Positions 9,801 to 19,940 of a DNA stretch of 64,000 nt are shown here, one piece after another. This stretch comes from Erpobdella octoculata (lineage: Eukaryota; Annelida; Clitellata; Hirudinida; Erpobdellidae). The notes under the pieces were generated by a model that was not told where the DNA came from, searched no databases, and saw only the letters and a program-made list of their open reading frames with translations. Each line of letters begins with the position of its first letter. Positions within the stretch are counted from its first letter, which is position 1. A program made the translations under genes and the position numbers. The stretch is from contig OZ022238.1 in assembly GCA_963978895.1 (NCBI GenBank), forward strand, positions 32,762,093-32,826,092, written 5' to 3'.

Positions 9801-10326
9801 TACTGGAGCAGTTATTTTGGAACCGATGGATGACGCAGATGACGAGGTACCACCGTTGGAAACCATATCTCCGCAACAAAATGAAACATTCAAAGACGTT
9901 AAGATTAATTTAAAATTGGCACCAAATCAGCATTTACAAGTTTTAGAGTTATTAAAAGAGTACCAAGATATATTCACGGATGTGCCGAAAATCTGTAACC
10001 TTGGACAACATGAAATAAATTTGGTTTCTGATGATCCGATAGTTGGGAAAGGTTACCCAGTTCCTCATGCAATGAAACCCACGTTGGAAGCTGAATTGAA
10101 TTTGATGCTTCGAATGAATATTATCGAGCCATCAACAGCAGCATATTCATCACCGGTGGTGTTGGTCAAGAAGTCGGATGGAAATACAAGAGTCTGCATC
10201 GACTACAGAAAATTGAACCGTATAACAGTTTTCGATCCAGAGCCGATGCCACATGTTGATGGTATCTTTGCAAAATTGGCAGGAGACAGATTTTTCTCAA
10301 AATTTGACTTTTGTAGAGGATTTTGA
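6889..10326 (+). CDS. Gag-protease-integrase-RT(5' part) polyprotein of element G1
   Basis: 1145 codons in one frame. An N-terminal charged coiled coil (about 20-85) precedes a gag region (about 90-260) and two CCHC knuckles, CFNCGRVGHFAAEC (about 279) and CWNCGKFGHVSRNC (about 315). The protease is marked by RDTGCSTVVV (about 418). Integrase follows: an HHCC finger (HEGIMSGH...CRSCDIC, about 604-644) and the DDE core with VDLVGP (about 671), LSDQGGQF (about 732) and LVERFNG (about 769), then a GPY/F-like module (HWQGPYEVLE, about 908). RT comes last (VVLVKKSDGNTRVCIDYRKLN region, about 1090). The frame ends at a TGA in the codon where related RTs have Trp before QIPM, so the stop is a disabling mutation rather than a natural end. 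Gag and pol share one frame. Confidence 0.9.
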   Translation: MTSIQKLKELGESLGYKDTELQLFVKEQQAEERTQRNLDREAQLQADRTRIELERERMANEQKDKDREITRLELEIKKNSLNHTSSVGLTHVASGPKLPCFEDEKDDMDAYLSRFERVAEIQSWRKSEWAIFLSSLLKGKALEVYSRLPSDQAGNYDVLKKALLRRYELTEDGFIKKFRTARPEKNEAPDSFLVRLQSYLQRWVELSEAEESYEGLSMLLVMEQYVNGCSKEMALFLKERAPRNLQELSDFARQYLDAHGEESLSGVSEQSYKKSKNCFNCGRVGHFAAECRGSGGSSKSTTISNRVHDKTSRSGCWNCGKFGHVSRNCFQITKTAALVTGGRMGKNGSMVGTKRQFRNDASSTPAIQGCNGKHGAECKMSCGCQFPVIVDAFCSSTNCQVEMPVVQGYFNKRKVSVLRDTGCSTVVVRRSLVQSHQMIGSDQRCVLIDGTVRIFPVAEIDIETPFYTGSVKALCMKRPLYDLVIGNVVGAKSAKSVSDLGDFRETEEAAAITRSQQQRSTIRPLTVVKSTINDISVESLKKMQQDDESLQRFLKKQPHATDENKLMFVKERDIWYRNTVIKNRDVKQLLVPQELRKDVLKIAHEGIMSGHQAVKRTVERILSAFWWPGIHADATRYCRSCDICQRTTPKGRISKVPLGEVPIIQTPFQRIAVDLVGPMSPVTDRGYRYVLTVIDYATRYPEAEVLKNVETETVAEALVTIFSRVGVPSEVLSDQGGQFLGNVMKEVSRLLSIRQLVTTPYHPQCNGLVERFNGTLKSMLKKVAAERPRDWDRYIPALLFAYREVPQESLGFSPFEMLYGRTVRGPMQILKELWTKEFVSDEIKSTYQYVLDLKERLQETCKLAHQSLKESRIIQKKYFDAKAQNRVFAPGEKVLLLLPTENSKLLMHWQGPYEVLERCGSCDYRVQLPTRSRLFHANMLKKYWDRKIENSGNEKTSQVSTLLSSGGTTEITGAVILEPMDDADDEVPPLETISPQQNETFKDVKINLKLAPNQHLQVLELLKEYQDIFTDVPKICNLGQHEINLVSDDPIVGKGYPVPHAMKPTLEAELNLMLRMNIIEPSTAAYSSPVVLVKKSDGNTRVCIDYRKLNRITVFDPEPMPHVDGIFAKLAGDRFFSKFDFCRGF

Positions 10327-11175
10327 CAGATTCCAATGCGAGATGAGGACAAAGATCTTACAACATTCGTGTGTCACAAAGGGTTGTTCAGATTCAGAGT
10401 CATGCCATTCGGTCTGGTTAACGCTCCGGCGACATTTACAAGAATCATGAGAAAACTAGTACAAGGCATTGAAACTTTGGACAATTATCTTGACGACGTC
10501 TTAGCTCATACGAAGGTTTGGGAATCTCATTTACACTCTTTAAAAGCATTTTTCGATCGAGTGAGAAAAGCGAATTTAGCACTGAGGCCGTCAAAGTGTG
10601 TTGTCGGCGAATTTGATGTTACGTTTTTGGGATTCCGGATTGGGGAAGGCATGTTGAAGCCACGAGCCGAGATTGTGTCAAGAATTCTGGATGCGCCGAG
10701 ACCGACAACAAAGAAGCAAGTTCGAGCATTTGTTGGCCTGATAAGTTTTTATAGAAATTTTGTGCCTAACTTTGCAGCTCTTGCTTCCCCACTCACGGAT
10801 TTAACAAAAAAAGGTGCTAAAACTGATATCGAGTGGGACGAGCCACAGGAGAAAGCATTTTTTGCCTTGAAGATGTGCATAGCAAATCCACCTGTATTGA
10901 AACTGCCTGATGTTAACAAGACGTTCATTCTACAAACTGATGCTTCAAATGTTGGGATTGGTGCGATAATGCTTCAAGAAGGAGAAGATGGGATCAAACA
11001 TCCGGTAGCTTTTGCGAGTCGGAAACTTTTACCAAGAGAGATTAATTATTCAACTATCGAGAAAGAATGTTTAGCAATTGTGTGGGCAATTGGGAAATTC
11101 CAAGAGTATCTTTATGGTTCGGAGTTCATTTTAGAAACTGATCACCAGCCACTACAGTATCTGGGTGCTGCACAA
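10327..11175 (+). pseudogene. RT (3' part) and RNase H of element G1, after the TGA
   Basis: Same frame as the upstream ORF, resuming at QIPMRDEDKD. RT motifs: FRFRVMPFGLVNAPATF and the catalytic YLDD (about 10484). The RNase H domain begins with FILQTDASNVGIGA (about 10921) and includes ETDHQPLQYL, at which point the hAT element interrupts it. The remainder lies at 14231-14350. Confidence 0.88.
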
Positions 11176-14100
11176 CAGTGATATTTCAGTTACAACTTTT
11201 CAGTTACAGTTACAGTTAAAGTTACAACATTTTTCAGTTTCAGTTAAAGTTATTTTTCCACAAACATTTTTCAGTTACTATTACACTTATTTATTTTTAA
11301 GTTAAAGTTACAGTTAACTGTAGATTTTATACACAGCCAAATAAAATTATTTTTTTATTTATTTACAAAATGGTAAAACTTCGAGTTCATTTTCAAAAAA
11401 ACACGAGTTTCTAGATTTTTGGAGAGCCTGTTTCTTTTTCCTGCAGTCATATCACTGCAAACCGAGAAGATGCGCTCCACATATGCTTCTGAAGCAGGTG
11501 CAGAGATTAGGTCTTTAGCGAAGGCGCTATTAGAGGATACACTGTCTCTGAGGCTGTCCAGAAACTTAATCCAGTTTCATTAGCAGCTAATCTTTTTGAA
11601 GCCCCAAGATAGGCATTAAGTTCTTCCTCAACAGAACGTCCGTGCCTAGATTGCTTGCTCGGAGAACTGGAAGCTTGAATTTCTTGGGCAAGCCTCTTAA
11701 ATCTTTTTAAAGGAGGTTGGTACAATTCATCAGAAGATGAAGATGCAACACTTGCTGGCATAAAAGTAGAATTTAACACCTGTTAAATAAATGAATAAAC
11801 TATAAGACAAATCCCAAGGCAATCTAGAATTTTTACTTTAATCTACATTTTAATCATAAACCATACTTTACCTTTTCTTTGATATATGTTTTTGCAGCAT
11901 CAACAAGCTTAAACATATCATCACGCATAAGGCATGCTGAAACACTTGGATCCAGTAAGCAAGCAGCTGCAGGTAAGGCATCAAATTCTGGCGATGAAGC
12001 GTCTAAAAATTTAGCAAACCTTTTTCGCAGAGACTGAAGCAACATCTGAGCCTGCAATTTTGGTAATGTTGTATCTTGGAGGTGAAGAGTTAACTCAGCT
12101 ACAGCAGGAATGAGTGATGACAGAGAAAGTGTGTCAGTTTGCAGATTATCTGTCATCTCTGCAAAAAGCTGTAAGAGTTTATGTAAATCTGCAACAGATT
12201 CCCATTCTGTGTTAGTTAGAGAATCGTGTCTCAATTCTTTTAAGATTTGCTCTAAGGGAGCCCGAATCGTCAACAATCTATCAACAACAAACAGTATTGA
12301 GTTCCACCTTGTTATACAATTCTTTACAACCACTTTTCCACACAAATTTATTAATTTTTCTTGTGCCACTGATGAGATTTTGATAAATTTCACCAATCCT
12401 TTTACTTTACATAACAAGGTTCGATAAGTGTTATTCTTTTCAAGTTCCTTGACAACCAGTTGTAAAGTGTGTGCAACACACGGTAGTCTATGCAGTTGAA
12501 CAATTTCTTCTAGGGATGAGTCTTCCATAACACTGTCTTCTGTCACTGAATCAAGTGCTTTATCATCTGAATAATCACTATCTGGCTCATTGAAATTTTC
12601 CTTTTCTATGTTAGCTACTTTTACAGCTTTGATCATGTTTGATCCATTATCTGTAACAACAAACAAGACTTTTGACCTGCTGATGTTCCAAGCTGTTAGA
12701 GTAGTAAGAAGTTTATCAGCCAACATATCCCCTGTATGTGGATGAGCAATCTGATGTAAATTCAAAACAACATGCACTGGTTGATTTTGGGATGGACTGT
12801 AAAATGAAGCTGACACAGCCAGATATGATGCTGTCAGGCTTTTTTTTAGACCAGCAGTCCATGCTTATGACAATATATCGGGCAAGATTAGGATCTTCCT
12901 GGATACTCAAACTCATGCCACGGTGTGCTCCATTTAGGAGTTTTATCATTCCAGATGAACCTGCACAAGAATTTTTATCTAATTTATAAAAATTAATTTA
13001 AATTAAAAAATACATATAAACACACACTTGGCAATGAATATTTCGGATCAGTAACTGTATGGTATTCCTGAACATCCTGATTATTTAAAAATGTAGTTGG
13101 CAGACCAGTGCTTATAAATATTTTTGTCCAAAGTTCATCTCGTAGTTAGGTCTGGGGTGCATCTTTATCCCATTTTTGCTTTTTTTGTTCTCTCCTTGGA
13201 TAAAACTTGGCAAGCTTGGTTGCGAACTGGCCGGCACTAAGAACTGTAAAAAGGTATTGATAAAAAATTCATTCTATACATTTGTCAGATTATTTATTTG
13301 AATCTTCGACTTAACAGATTTTGAATCGGAAATCTGATTTCACGGAATAGTGCAAAATTCTGATTAATCGGAGTCAGAAATATTTAGATAACCGATTTTG
13401 ATATCCAATATTATTAATATTAAGTATTACTATGTATATACTAGCTATATATATATATTTATATATATAAATCTCGTGTCATAGTGTTTGTGATTGAACT
13501 CCTCACTGAAAAAAAACTAAATAACCTACCCCCTATCCTCAGACCTACCAAATGTACACAAAAAATTTCATAAAAATCGGTTCAGCCGTTTCGGAGGAGT
13601 TTAATTAAGAAAATATTTAAAACATTTACCTGCAGTGTAGGTTGAATGAGTTGAGCGGGATGGGCATTGTCCTTTTCTTTTAATATCAGAGAATTTGCTA
13701 TTTTGTTGTGCTAGCTTTTTAGGTGATTCATCAATTTCGTTGCATTTTTTCCTTTTAAAAAGCTACCGCAGTTTTCGATCTTGCACTTTGACTTGTCAAC
13801 TGATAGCTCATAATCAAAATATTTCCATACACTACTTTCTTGTTTTCTGCCACTATTGTTCTTGAACATTTTCCACGGAACGATCGCAACAGCACTATCG
13901 ACTATCAATAATAACAAAAGGCCGCGAATAACTAAACAGCACCATATATACTATTTGTTAGGTAACACCAAAGAACTCGATTTTTATCTTTAGATAAAAA
14001 AATAAATCTAATAATTAATTTATTTAGAAAAAAATTACTTTACAAATATTTTTCAGTTATTAATTATTTTTGTATTATTTAACTGAATTTATTATTCAGT

Positions 14101-14222
14101 TACTATTACAGTTAGAGTTATTTGCCGTATTTCAGTTACTATTACTATTACACTTAACTGACCATTATTTTTCTATTATTTTCCGATTTCAGTTAGTGTT
14201 ACAGTTAACTTGAATATCACTG
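11176..14222 (-). mobile_element. hAT DNA transposon inside element G1
   Basis: 3047 bp. Terminal inverted repeats CAGTGATATT at both ends, and an 8-bp target duplication CTGCACAA (11168-11175 and 14223-14230), which is the hAT signature. Subterminal zones are rich in CAGTTACAGTTA-type motifs. The transposase is on the minus strand. Related copies: 48693-50367 (TSD ATCCCTAG) and a relic at about 16700-17400. Confidence 0.92.
11390..13900 (-). pseudogene. hAT transposase (BED finger, DDE core, hATC dimerisation)
   Basis: Reading the minus strand: a BED-type zinc finger (KYFDYELSVDKSKC...CGSF..LMNHLKS, 13711-13881), then after probable introns RDELWTKIFISTG (about 13140), the first catalytic region ISMDCWSKK (about 12850), VVTDNGSNM (about 12650) and CITRWNS (about 12310), and at the C-terminus the hATC signature ASEAYVERIFSVCS (about 11490). 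The frame changes in the T8 run at about 12840-12848 and again near 11507, so the gene is probably dead. The longest intact block is 11854-12816 (320 codons). The AT-rich part at 13430-13620 looks like a further small insertion. Confidence 0.8.
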
Positions 14223-14230
14223 CTGCACAA

Positions 14231-14350
14231 TACCAGAATGGAAGGCTCATGAGGTGGGCACTAGCATTGCAACCTTATCGATATGTCTTGAGAGCCATAA
14301 GAGGTAAAGACAATGTTGGAGCAGATTTCCTGAGTCGACATCCGTGTTAA
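14231..14350 (+). pseudogene. RNase H C-terminal end of element G1, after the hAT insertion
   Basis: Resumes the polyprotein with YQNGRLMRWALALQPY and ends GADFLSRHPC then TAA (14348-14350). The C-terminal position of RNase H, with no integrase behind it, confirms the inverted pol order. Confidence 0.88.
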
Positions 14351-14411
14351 CCGATGGAAGCCGAAAATGAATTTCCAGAATTAGAAGAAAAAAAAATATA
14401 TTTTTTTGTCT

Positions 14412-14427
14412 GGAGGAAGGGACGGAA
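14412..14427 (+). promoter_or_regulatory. Polypurine tract of element G1
   Basis: GGAGGAAGGGACGGAA sits directly before the 3' LTR, the expected place for the plus-strand primer. Confidence 0.8.
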
Positions 14428-14846
14428 TGTCAAGATAGACATGTGTGATTGTTGTGTGTTGTGTGTGCGCTCGCCATTTGTAGCTTTGAATATGAGTATG
14501 AATGTTCACCTGTAGTATGAATGTTCACCTGAGTTGTAGGAGTTGTGGGATATTAGTAGCTAGCGGGCGATTTAGAGAGTTGGTTGTCGCGAGTTAGGTG
14601 TGAATTAGTGAATTGTCGAATTGTAGTGAATTGTGTTGAATTGTCGAATTGTAGTGAATTGTGTTGAATTGTCGAATTGTAGTGAATTGTGTTGAATTGT
14701 CGAATTGAAGTGAAATCTCGTATTGAAGCGAACTTTCGGATTGAAGTTACATTTTCCGTTTAGTTTATTTTTTATTTAATAATAAAGAAGTTAATATTTA
14801 AGTTGAAGTTGGAGTTTTATCGTTAAGCGGCTTGCCCAAGTTGACA
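14428..14846 (+). repeat. 3' LTR of element G1
   Basis: 419 bp, TGTCAA...TTGACA, followed by the GTATG target duplicate. Same sequence as the 5' LTR apart from fewer internal repeats. Confidence 0.92.
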
Positions 14847-15289
14847 GTATGTAAGTATAGATGTCCTTTATGCATTGCTACACCATTCATTAGCCGTAGT
14901 GCAATTTTTACATAAGCTTGAGATGCAATGCCAGAAGGTTTTTGTGAAAAAAAATTGAAATCGGTCACAAAATGAGCGTAGCGGGAGAGCGATCTTGATG
15001 AAATTTGGCAAGGAGGTAGTTTTCATACAGGGGATGAATGTTAAGAATGTTTGGACTCCCAACTCCAATCTCCCGGCTCAGGTAGGCTAAAAAACTTTCC
15101 AGGCCGAAAGTGCCTAAGTACGACCATCAAAGGTAATTTGTGTAATAAAATTCAAATTTAGTTTATGTAACAACTTCTGAAGGCTTCAAACAACTTTTAG
15201 CAAATCTATTTTACGTTTTATGGGCTAAAAGAAGTTAGGAAAGAGTGGAAAGGAGAAAATGAGCGTGAGCGGGAACGGACACGAAAACG

Positions 15290-15590
15290 GGATTATGTAT
15301 GTATGTATATATGTATGTATGTATGAATGTATGTATGTATGCATCCATGTATGTATGTATGTGCATGTATGTGTGTCTGTGTGTGTGTTTATGTATGTAT
15401 GTATGTATGTATGTATGTATGTATGTGTTTTTTACAATATTTCGGCACTAAATGTTCATTCAAAGTATATATGTGTGTATGTATCTATGTATGTATGTAT
15501 GTATGTATGTATGTATGTATGTATGTATGTATGTATGTATGTGTGTGTGTGTATGTATGTATGTATGTATGTATGTATGTATGTATGTAG
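15290..15590. repeat. (TATG)n microsatellite in Helitron
   Basis: Two long TATG tracts (15296-15428 and 15466-15590) separated by a fragment resembling the Penelope-like 3' tail (AATATTTCGGCACTAAATGTTC, compare 2203-2226 on the plus strand). The Met/Tyr/Val-rich frames here are repeat artefacts. Confidence 0.9.
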
Positions 15591-15784
15591 AATTGGATCT
15601 AGAGGGAGAAACTGAGAGCGAAAAAATGAGCGGGAAATCGACAGTGAACGGATAACGACCGGGAGCGCAAGCGGGAAGGAAACTGGAGCGAAAAAGAAAC
15701 GCATTAGGTAAACCTCTAAAAACCTCGGGCAGCGCCGGGTGCCCCCGTTAGTATTAAATAAAACATTGACAAATGTTTCAGTCA

Positions 15785-15940
<156 letters not shown>

Positions 15941-16222
15941 TTAATATATTGAACACAACACAAAATAATACATAAATGAAGAAACAAAATCAAATGTCCA
16001 AAAGGTTTGTCTGGAGGAAATTACTTAAGTTTTGCCAAGTGGATGGCATGGAGCCTATCACTTGCCAGATGTATGGCTAAAAAATATGTTGTCTTAAAAT
16101 CTACTTCTTTAGTGAATATGTACCTAAAGCTTAAGAAACACAGGTTTTTCCATGCATCTGTCTGTTTGTAACATGTAAGAGCCTGGTTTACAGCTCCAAA
16201 TCTTTCAAACAACACACCTCAC

Positions 16223-16255
16223 TAAAAGCTGAGGCAGAAAGACAACGGCAGCCAT
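16223..16255 (-). CDS. Possible first coding exon of the thiolase gene
   Basis: ATG at 16255 followed by eleven codons (MAAVVFLPQLL) and a GTGAGG donor at 16222, phase 0, which matches the phase-0 start of the thiolase exon. A hydrophobic, weakly basic start would suit a short mitochondrial presequence, but it is short and a small exon may be missing between. An alternative donor (GTGTGTTG, two bases on) would break the frame. Assignment is inference from position and phase only. Confidence 0.35.
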
Positions 16256-16700
16256 TTTCTAATATTCAAGTGTTATGTTTTATTTTTTACTACCATTGGC
16301 AAAATCCCCGTTTGTGCCTGATTTACTATTGCAAACCTTCACTTTCATAATTTCTTTCATATTATTGAGATATTATATTATTTCATATTATCATTGCGAT
16401 TAAAGAATAAATAACTTTAATTCAACAGAAGACATAAAACCTCACATTAGTAGCATTAGAAAAACTCCTTTTTATTGATAAAAAGGCCTGCATCAACAAA
16501 ATTTCATATTATAAAAAATATATTTAATAACATTGTACACTTTAAAAACTAATTTACCAAACACAAATCATCACTTACTTTACAAATTGGCCTGCCAAAC
16601 TTCATTATTAAATGTCCTGTTATATTAGACAAATTTCAAAGTAAGTAGTTCTGATAATTCAACAATATCATGTCAGAGCAGAAAAAATTAATGTTCAACT
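16256..16700. other. AT-rich region upstream of the putative thiolase start
   Basis: No open frame of note and no repeat that I recognise. If the exon at 16223-16255 is real, this is its 5' flank and could hold the promoter; I see no clear core element. Confidence 0.4.
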
Positions 16701-17400
16701 TTCTTTAGAGTTACAGCCAATAATATTTCATTTACAACATTTCAGTTACAGTTAAAACTACAAGATTTTTCAGTTACAGTTAAAGCTACAACATTTTTCA
16801 GTTACAGTTAAAGCTAGAACATTTTTCAGTTATCATTTCAGTCATTTTAAAAATCACAAGTCAAGTGCTAGGAAAGCCTGTCCCCTTTTCCTGAACTCAT
16901 ATCAATGTCATATCAACAGAAAACACATGGTCAAGTGCAAGTGCAAGTGCAAAGATTATGTTTTTAACAACAGTAGCTAGCCTAGGATATGTAGTTTTTG
17001 AGGCTGTCCAGAAACTTATTCCACTTTGATTAGGTGATAATCTTTTGAGGCACCAAGTTGCTGGTTGAATGATATGAGCATGATTGGCATTGTTCTTTTT
17101 TTTGTGATCAGAGAAGTGGTTATGATACTGTGCTTACTTGTCAAGTGATTAATCAAGTTTGTTGCATTTTCCAATTTAAAACGCTACCACAGTTTTTGGC
17201 CTTGCACTTTAATTTGTGAATTGATGTATCATATTCAAAATATTTCACTACACTACTTTCTTGTTTTCTGCCACTATTATTCTTTAACATTTTTTACACA
17301 ACAATCACAACAGGCTTCTAAACAGAACTATAACAAAAAGACTGTGACTTATTAAACAACACCATTTAAATTATTTAACATAACATAACATTAATTAAAC
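16700..17400 (-). mobile_element. Degenerate hAT copy (same family as 11176-14222)
   Basis: Repeats of TTTCAGTTACAGTTAAA-type subterminal motif (16740-16840) match those of the intact element. The 17060-17300 part parallels 13640-13880, including the BED-finger exon in decayed form (CTACACTACTTTCTTGTTTTCTG stretch and flanking). No inverted ends or target duplication could be made out. Old relic. Confidence 0.6.
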
Positions 17401-17589
17401 CTTTATTTAAAAGGTAAAGATCGTATCATTAGGGCACCACTTTGTGAAATACAACACAGCTGTGCAGGGAATTGCTCGTGCATATGGGATCACAGTTTTA
17501 CCTGCATGTGTATTCAAAATTGGGATGTGACACCCTACCACCCCCAGTTGCGAAAAAGGTTTCAATTCATCAACCAATGAAGGATGAAA

Positions 17590-17840
17590 GGCTGATCTTT
17601 TTCTCTCTTGCTCCCATTTCTTTCCCCGCTCCCGCTCCTTCTCGCTCTCCCGCTCACTATCCCTTTCTCGTTCATTTTCTTTCTTCCACTATCTCCCAGC
17701 TTCTTTTAGCAAAGAATAAGCAAAATAGACTTGCTAATAGCTGCTTGAAGCCTTCAAATCTTGTTACGTAAACCAAATCTTAATTTTATTACACAATAAC
17801 CTTTGATGTACATACATAGGCACTTATGACTTGGAAAATA
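17590..17840 (-). mobile_element. Helitron interior relic, minus strand
   Basis: Decayed CCCGCTCCCGCTCC minisatellite and the sequence AGCTTCTTTTAGC...AAATAGACTTGC, the reverse complement of the interior seen at 15190-15260 and 18220-18290. No termini. Confidence 0.5.
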
Positions 17841-17943
17841 TTTTGGTCATAAAAAAAATAAAAAATACCCTATACCAATTATCGTTAAAATTGGTCCAGC
17901 CGTTTGGATTTTCATATAAGACAAACAAACAAACAGTCATTTA

Positions 17944-18512
17944 TCTTCTATATATATAAAAGGCAAATGGGTAAAGGTTTGTTATTTATGCATTGCTACA
18001 CCATTCGTAATGCAATTTTCACACAAGCTTCAGAGGCAATGGGAGAAGGTTTTTGTGATAAAAAAAAATTGAAATTGGACACAAAATGAGCAGACGGGAG
18101 CCAAAAAACCTTTTCAGGCCAAAAGTGCCTATGTTCGACCATGAAAGGTAATTGCATAATAAAATTCAAATTTAGTTTACATAACAACGTTTGAAGGCTT
18201 CAAGAAACTTTTAGCCAGTTTTAGCAAATCTATTTTACGTTTTGAAGGGCTAAAAGAAGTTAGGAAAGAATGTAAAAGAGAAAATGAGCGTGAGCGGGAG
18301 AGCAAGCGTGAGCGGGAACGCGACCGGGAGCGAAAAAGCGACCGGAAGCGGAAAAGCGACAGGGAACAGGAAAGTGACCGGGAACTAGAAAGCGACTGGG
18401 AGCGGAAAAGCGACCGGGAACGGGAGAGCGAGCGGGGAAGGAAACGGGAGCGAGAGAGACAAACATTAGAAAAACCTCTAAAAACTCCGGGCAACGACGG
18501 GTACCCTGCTAG
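17944..18512 (+). mobile_element. Complete short non-autonomous Helitron
   Basis: 569 bp. Starts TCTTCTATATATATAAAAGG with A before it, and ends with the hairpin CCGGGCAACGACGGG, ACCCTG and CTAG (18509-18512) followed by T. Insertion between A and T, a 5' TC and a 3' CTRR with hairpin are the Helitron rules. Interior: TTTATGCATTGCTACACC block, then a decayed 18-bp GCGACCGGGA minisatellite (18290-18440). No coding capacity; it depends on a Rep/helicase in trans. Confidence 0.82.
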
Positions 18513-18849
18513 TATACATATAGATGTACACATTCACAAAAGTTCAAACATTTAAATAGTTAATGTGACCATCCTTTCTTTCAATACTGGTAGTTTTTTC
18601 TGTCTGTCGATCTGTAGTAAAAATATGCAATCGATTTTAAATTATCTTCCCGGTGAGCTAGAGACTTAAAAATGTAAACATACCTCCGAACTGATTAACA
18701 ATGCATTCTATCAAATTTTCGGATCGATTGGACAAAATTTAACTAAATAATTATTTGTGATATTTTTGTCGAACTATTTATTGTCTATGCTAATATGCTT
18801 GTTGTTTATGTAACAGAATGGTGTCCTACACAATCGATTATATAAAAGT

Positions 18850-19287
18850 GCGCTCATTTTCTTTTTTCCACTCTTTCCTAGCTTCTTTTAACCCATAAAC
18901 GTAAAATAGATTTGCTAAAAGTTGTTTGAAGCATTCAATCGTTGTAACGTAAATTAAATTTAAATTTTATGATACAAATTACCTTTGATGCTCTTACATA
19001 GGCAATTTCAGCCTGGTAAGTTTTTTAGCCCACCTGAGCCGGAAAATCATAGCTGGGAGTCCAAACCTTCTTAACATTCTTCCCCTGTATGAGAACTACC
19101 TCATTGCAAAATTTCATCAAGATCGCTCTCCTGCTCCTCTCCACTCATTTTGTGACCGATTTCAATTGTTTTTCACAAAAACCTTCTCAAGCTTGTGTAA
19201 AAATTGCATTACGATCAGATGAATGGTGTAGCAATGCATAAAGGACTAAGATACTTACATAATCTAATTTATATATATATATAGATA
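18850..19287 (-). mobile_element. Helitron 5' part, minus strand
   Basis: Reverse complement of the standard 5' region: the start TCTATATATATATATAAATT lies at about 19285 going down, followed by CCTTTATGCATTGCTACACC and the interior to about 18860. It lacks the 3' hairpin/CTAG and was truncated by the sequence on its left. Confidence 0.65.
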
Positions 19288-19289
19288 TA

Positions 19290-19603
19290 CAGGGTCGTTA
19301 TGAAAGTAATGAGCATTGTCTGAGAAAATTAGATTTATTAATAAGACCTGAACAAATGATTAAAATTCTTTCAATTACTCTCCCCTGCATCAATACACTT
19401 GTGAAAACGTGTCTGCCATGCCTGGAAAGCACCCTGGAAGTCCTCAACTGGAATGTTTTTCAGGAACGTCGTAACATGACTTTGAATGTTTTCGACGGTC
19501 TCCCAACGCTTTCCTTTCAACTCTCTCTACAGTCGGGGAAACAGAAAAAAGTCACACGGAGCCAAATCAGGACTGTAAGGAGGCTGAGGGACCAATACCG
19601 TGA
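19290..19603 (-). pseudogene. mariner transposase C-terminal fragment
   Basis: On the minus strand it encodes PPYSPDLAPCDFFLFPRL, the hallmark of Tc1/mariner (DD34D) transposases around the last catalytic Asp, followed after an in-frame stop by ELKGKRWETVENIQSHV. The element's end CAGGGTCGTTATGAAAGTAA (19290 onward) follows a TA, the mariner target. Only the C-terminal third remains. Confidence 0.85.
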
Positions 19604-19940
19604 CAATCAGTCCGCAGGCATTTGCAATTTGCTCCCCAACTGCCTGGAACAATCACTCAACGAATCTTTGTGATCCAAATCTCACTCTCACTTCTTTTAG
19701 AAAGAAGTTAAAAACTCATCTATTCAAAATATCATCTACCTTGTAATGAATCCTATCATTAAACATTTAACTGACTGTTGTTCTGCTAGCAGCTTTTGAG
19801 ACATTGTTTTTAAAAAGCTTTTTTGATAATAATATTGTTTTTTAACATAATCATTTGACACTCGCTAACACTCCAATAACTTCAGGCTCACTGTAATGCT
19901 CTATTCAATCAACTCCTACTTCAAGTAGAAGATATTGGGT
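19604..19940 (+). mobile_element. LINE (CR1/L2-like) ORF2 C-terminus and 3' end fragment
   Basis: The plus strand reads AFAICSPTAWNNHS then a break and SFRKKLKTHLFKI, the conserved C-terminal tail of CR1/L2/Jockey-type ORF2 proteins (compare GSRAFSIAGPALWN...FKAELKTFLF at 62780-62880 on the minus strand). It abuts the mariner fragment. The 3' limit is uncertain. Confidence 0.6.

Larger units (their letters stand above)
6310..14846 (+). mobile_element. LTR retrotransposon, Ty3/gypsy, Gmr1-like domain order (element G1)
   Basis: Bounded by LTRs that start TGTCAA and end TTGACA, and by a 5-bp target duplication GTATG (6305-6309 and 14847-14851). Internal order: gag with two zinc knuckles, protease, integrase, reverse transcriptase, RNase H. 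Integrase before RT is the Ty1/copia arrangement, but the sequence motifs are Ty3/gypsy-like; that combination defines the Gmr1 group. The element is broken by a TGA in RT (10324) and by a hAT insertion in RNase H (11176-14222). Confidence 0.9.
6294..15751 (+). mobile_element. Helitron (non-autonomous), split by an LTR retrotransposon
   Basis: The 5' piece (6294-6309) and the piece resuming at 14847 join into a typical Helitron start (AAATGAGAATATGTATG then TAAGTATAGATG, then TTTATGCATTGCTACACC). The 3' end has the hairpin (CGGGCAGCGCCGGG region) and TTAG at 15748-15751, a one-base decay of CTAG. The interior has TATG microsatellites (15290-15590) and no Rep/helicase. The LTR element 6310-14846 lies inside it. 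Confidence 0.75.
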
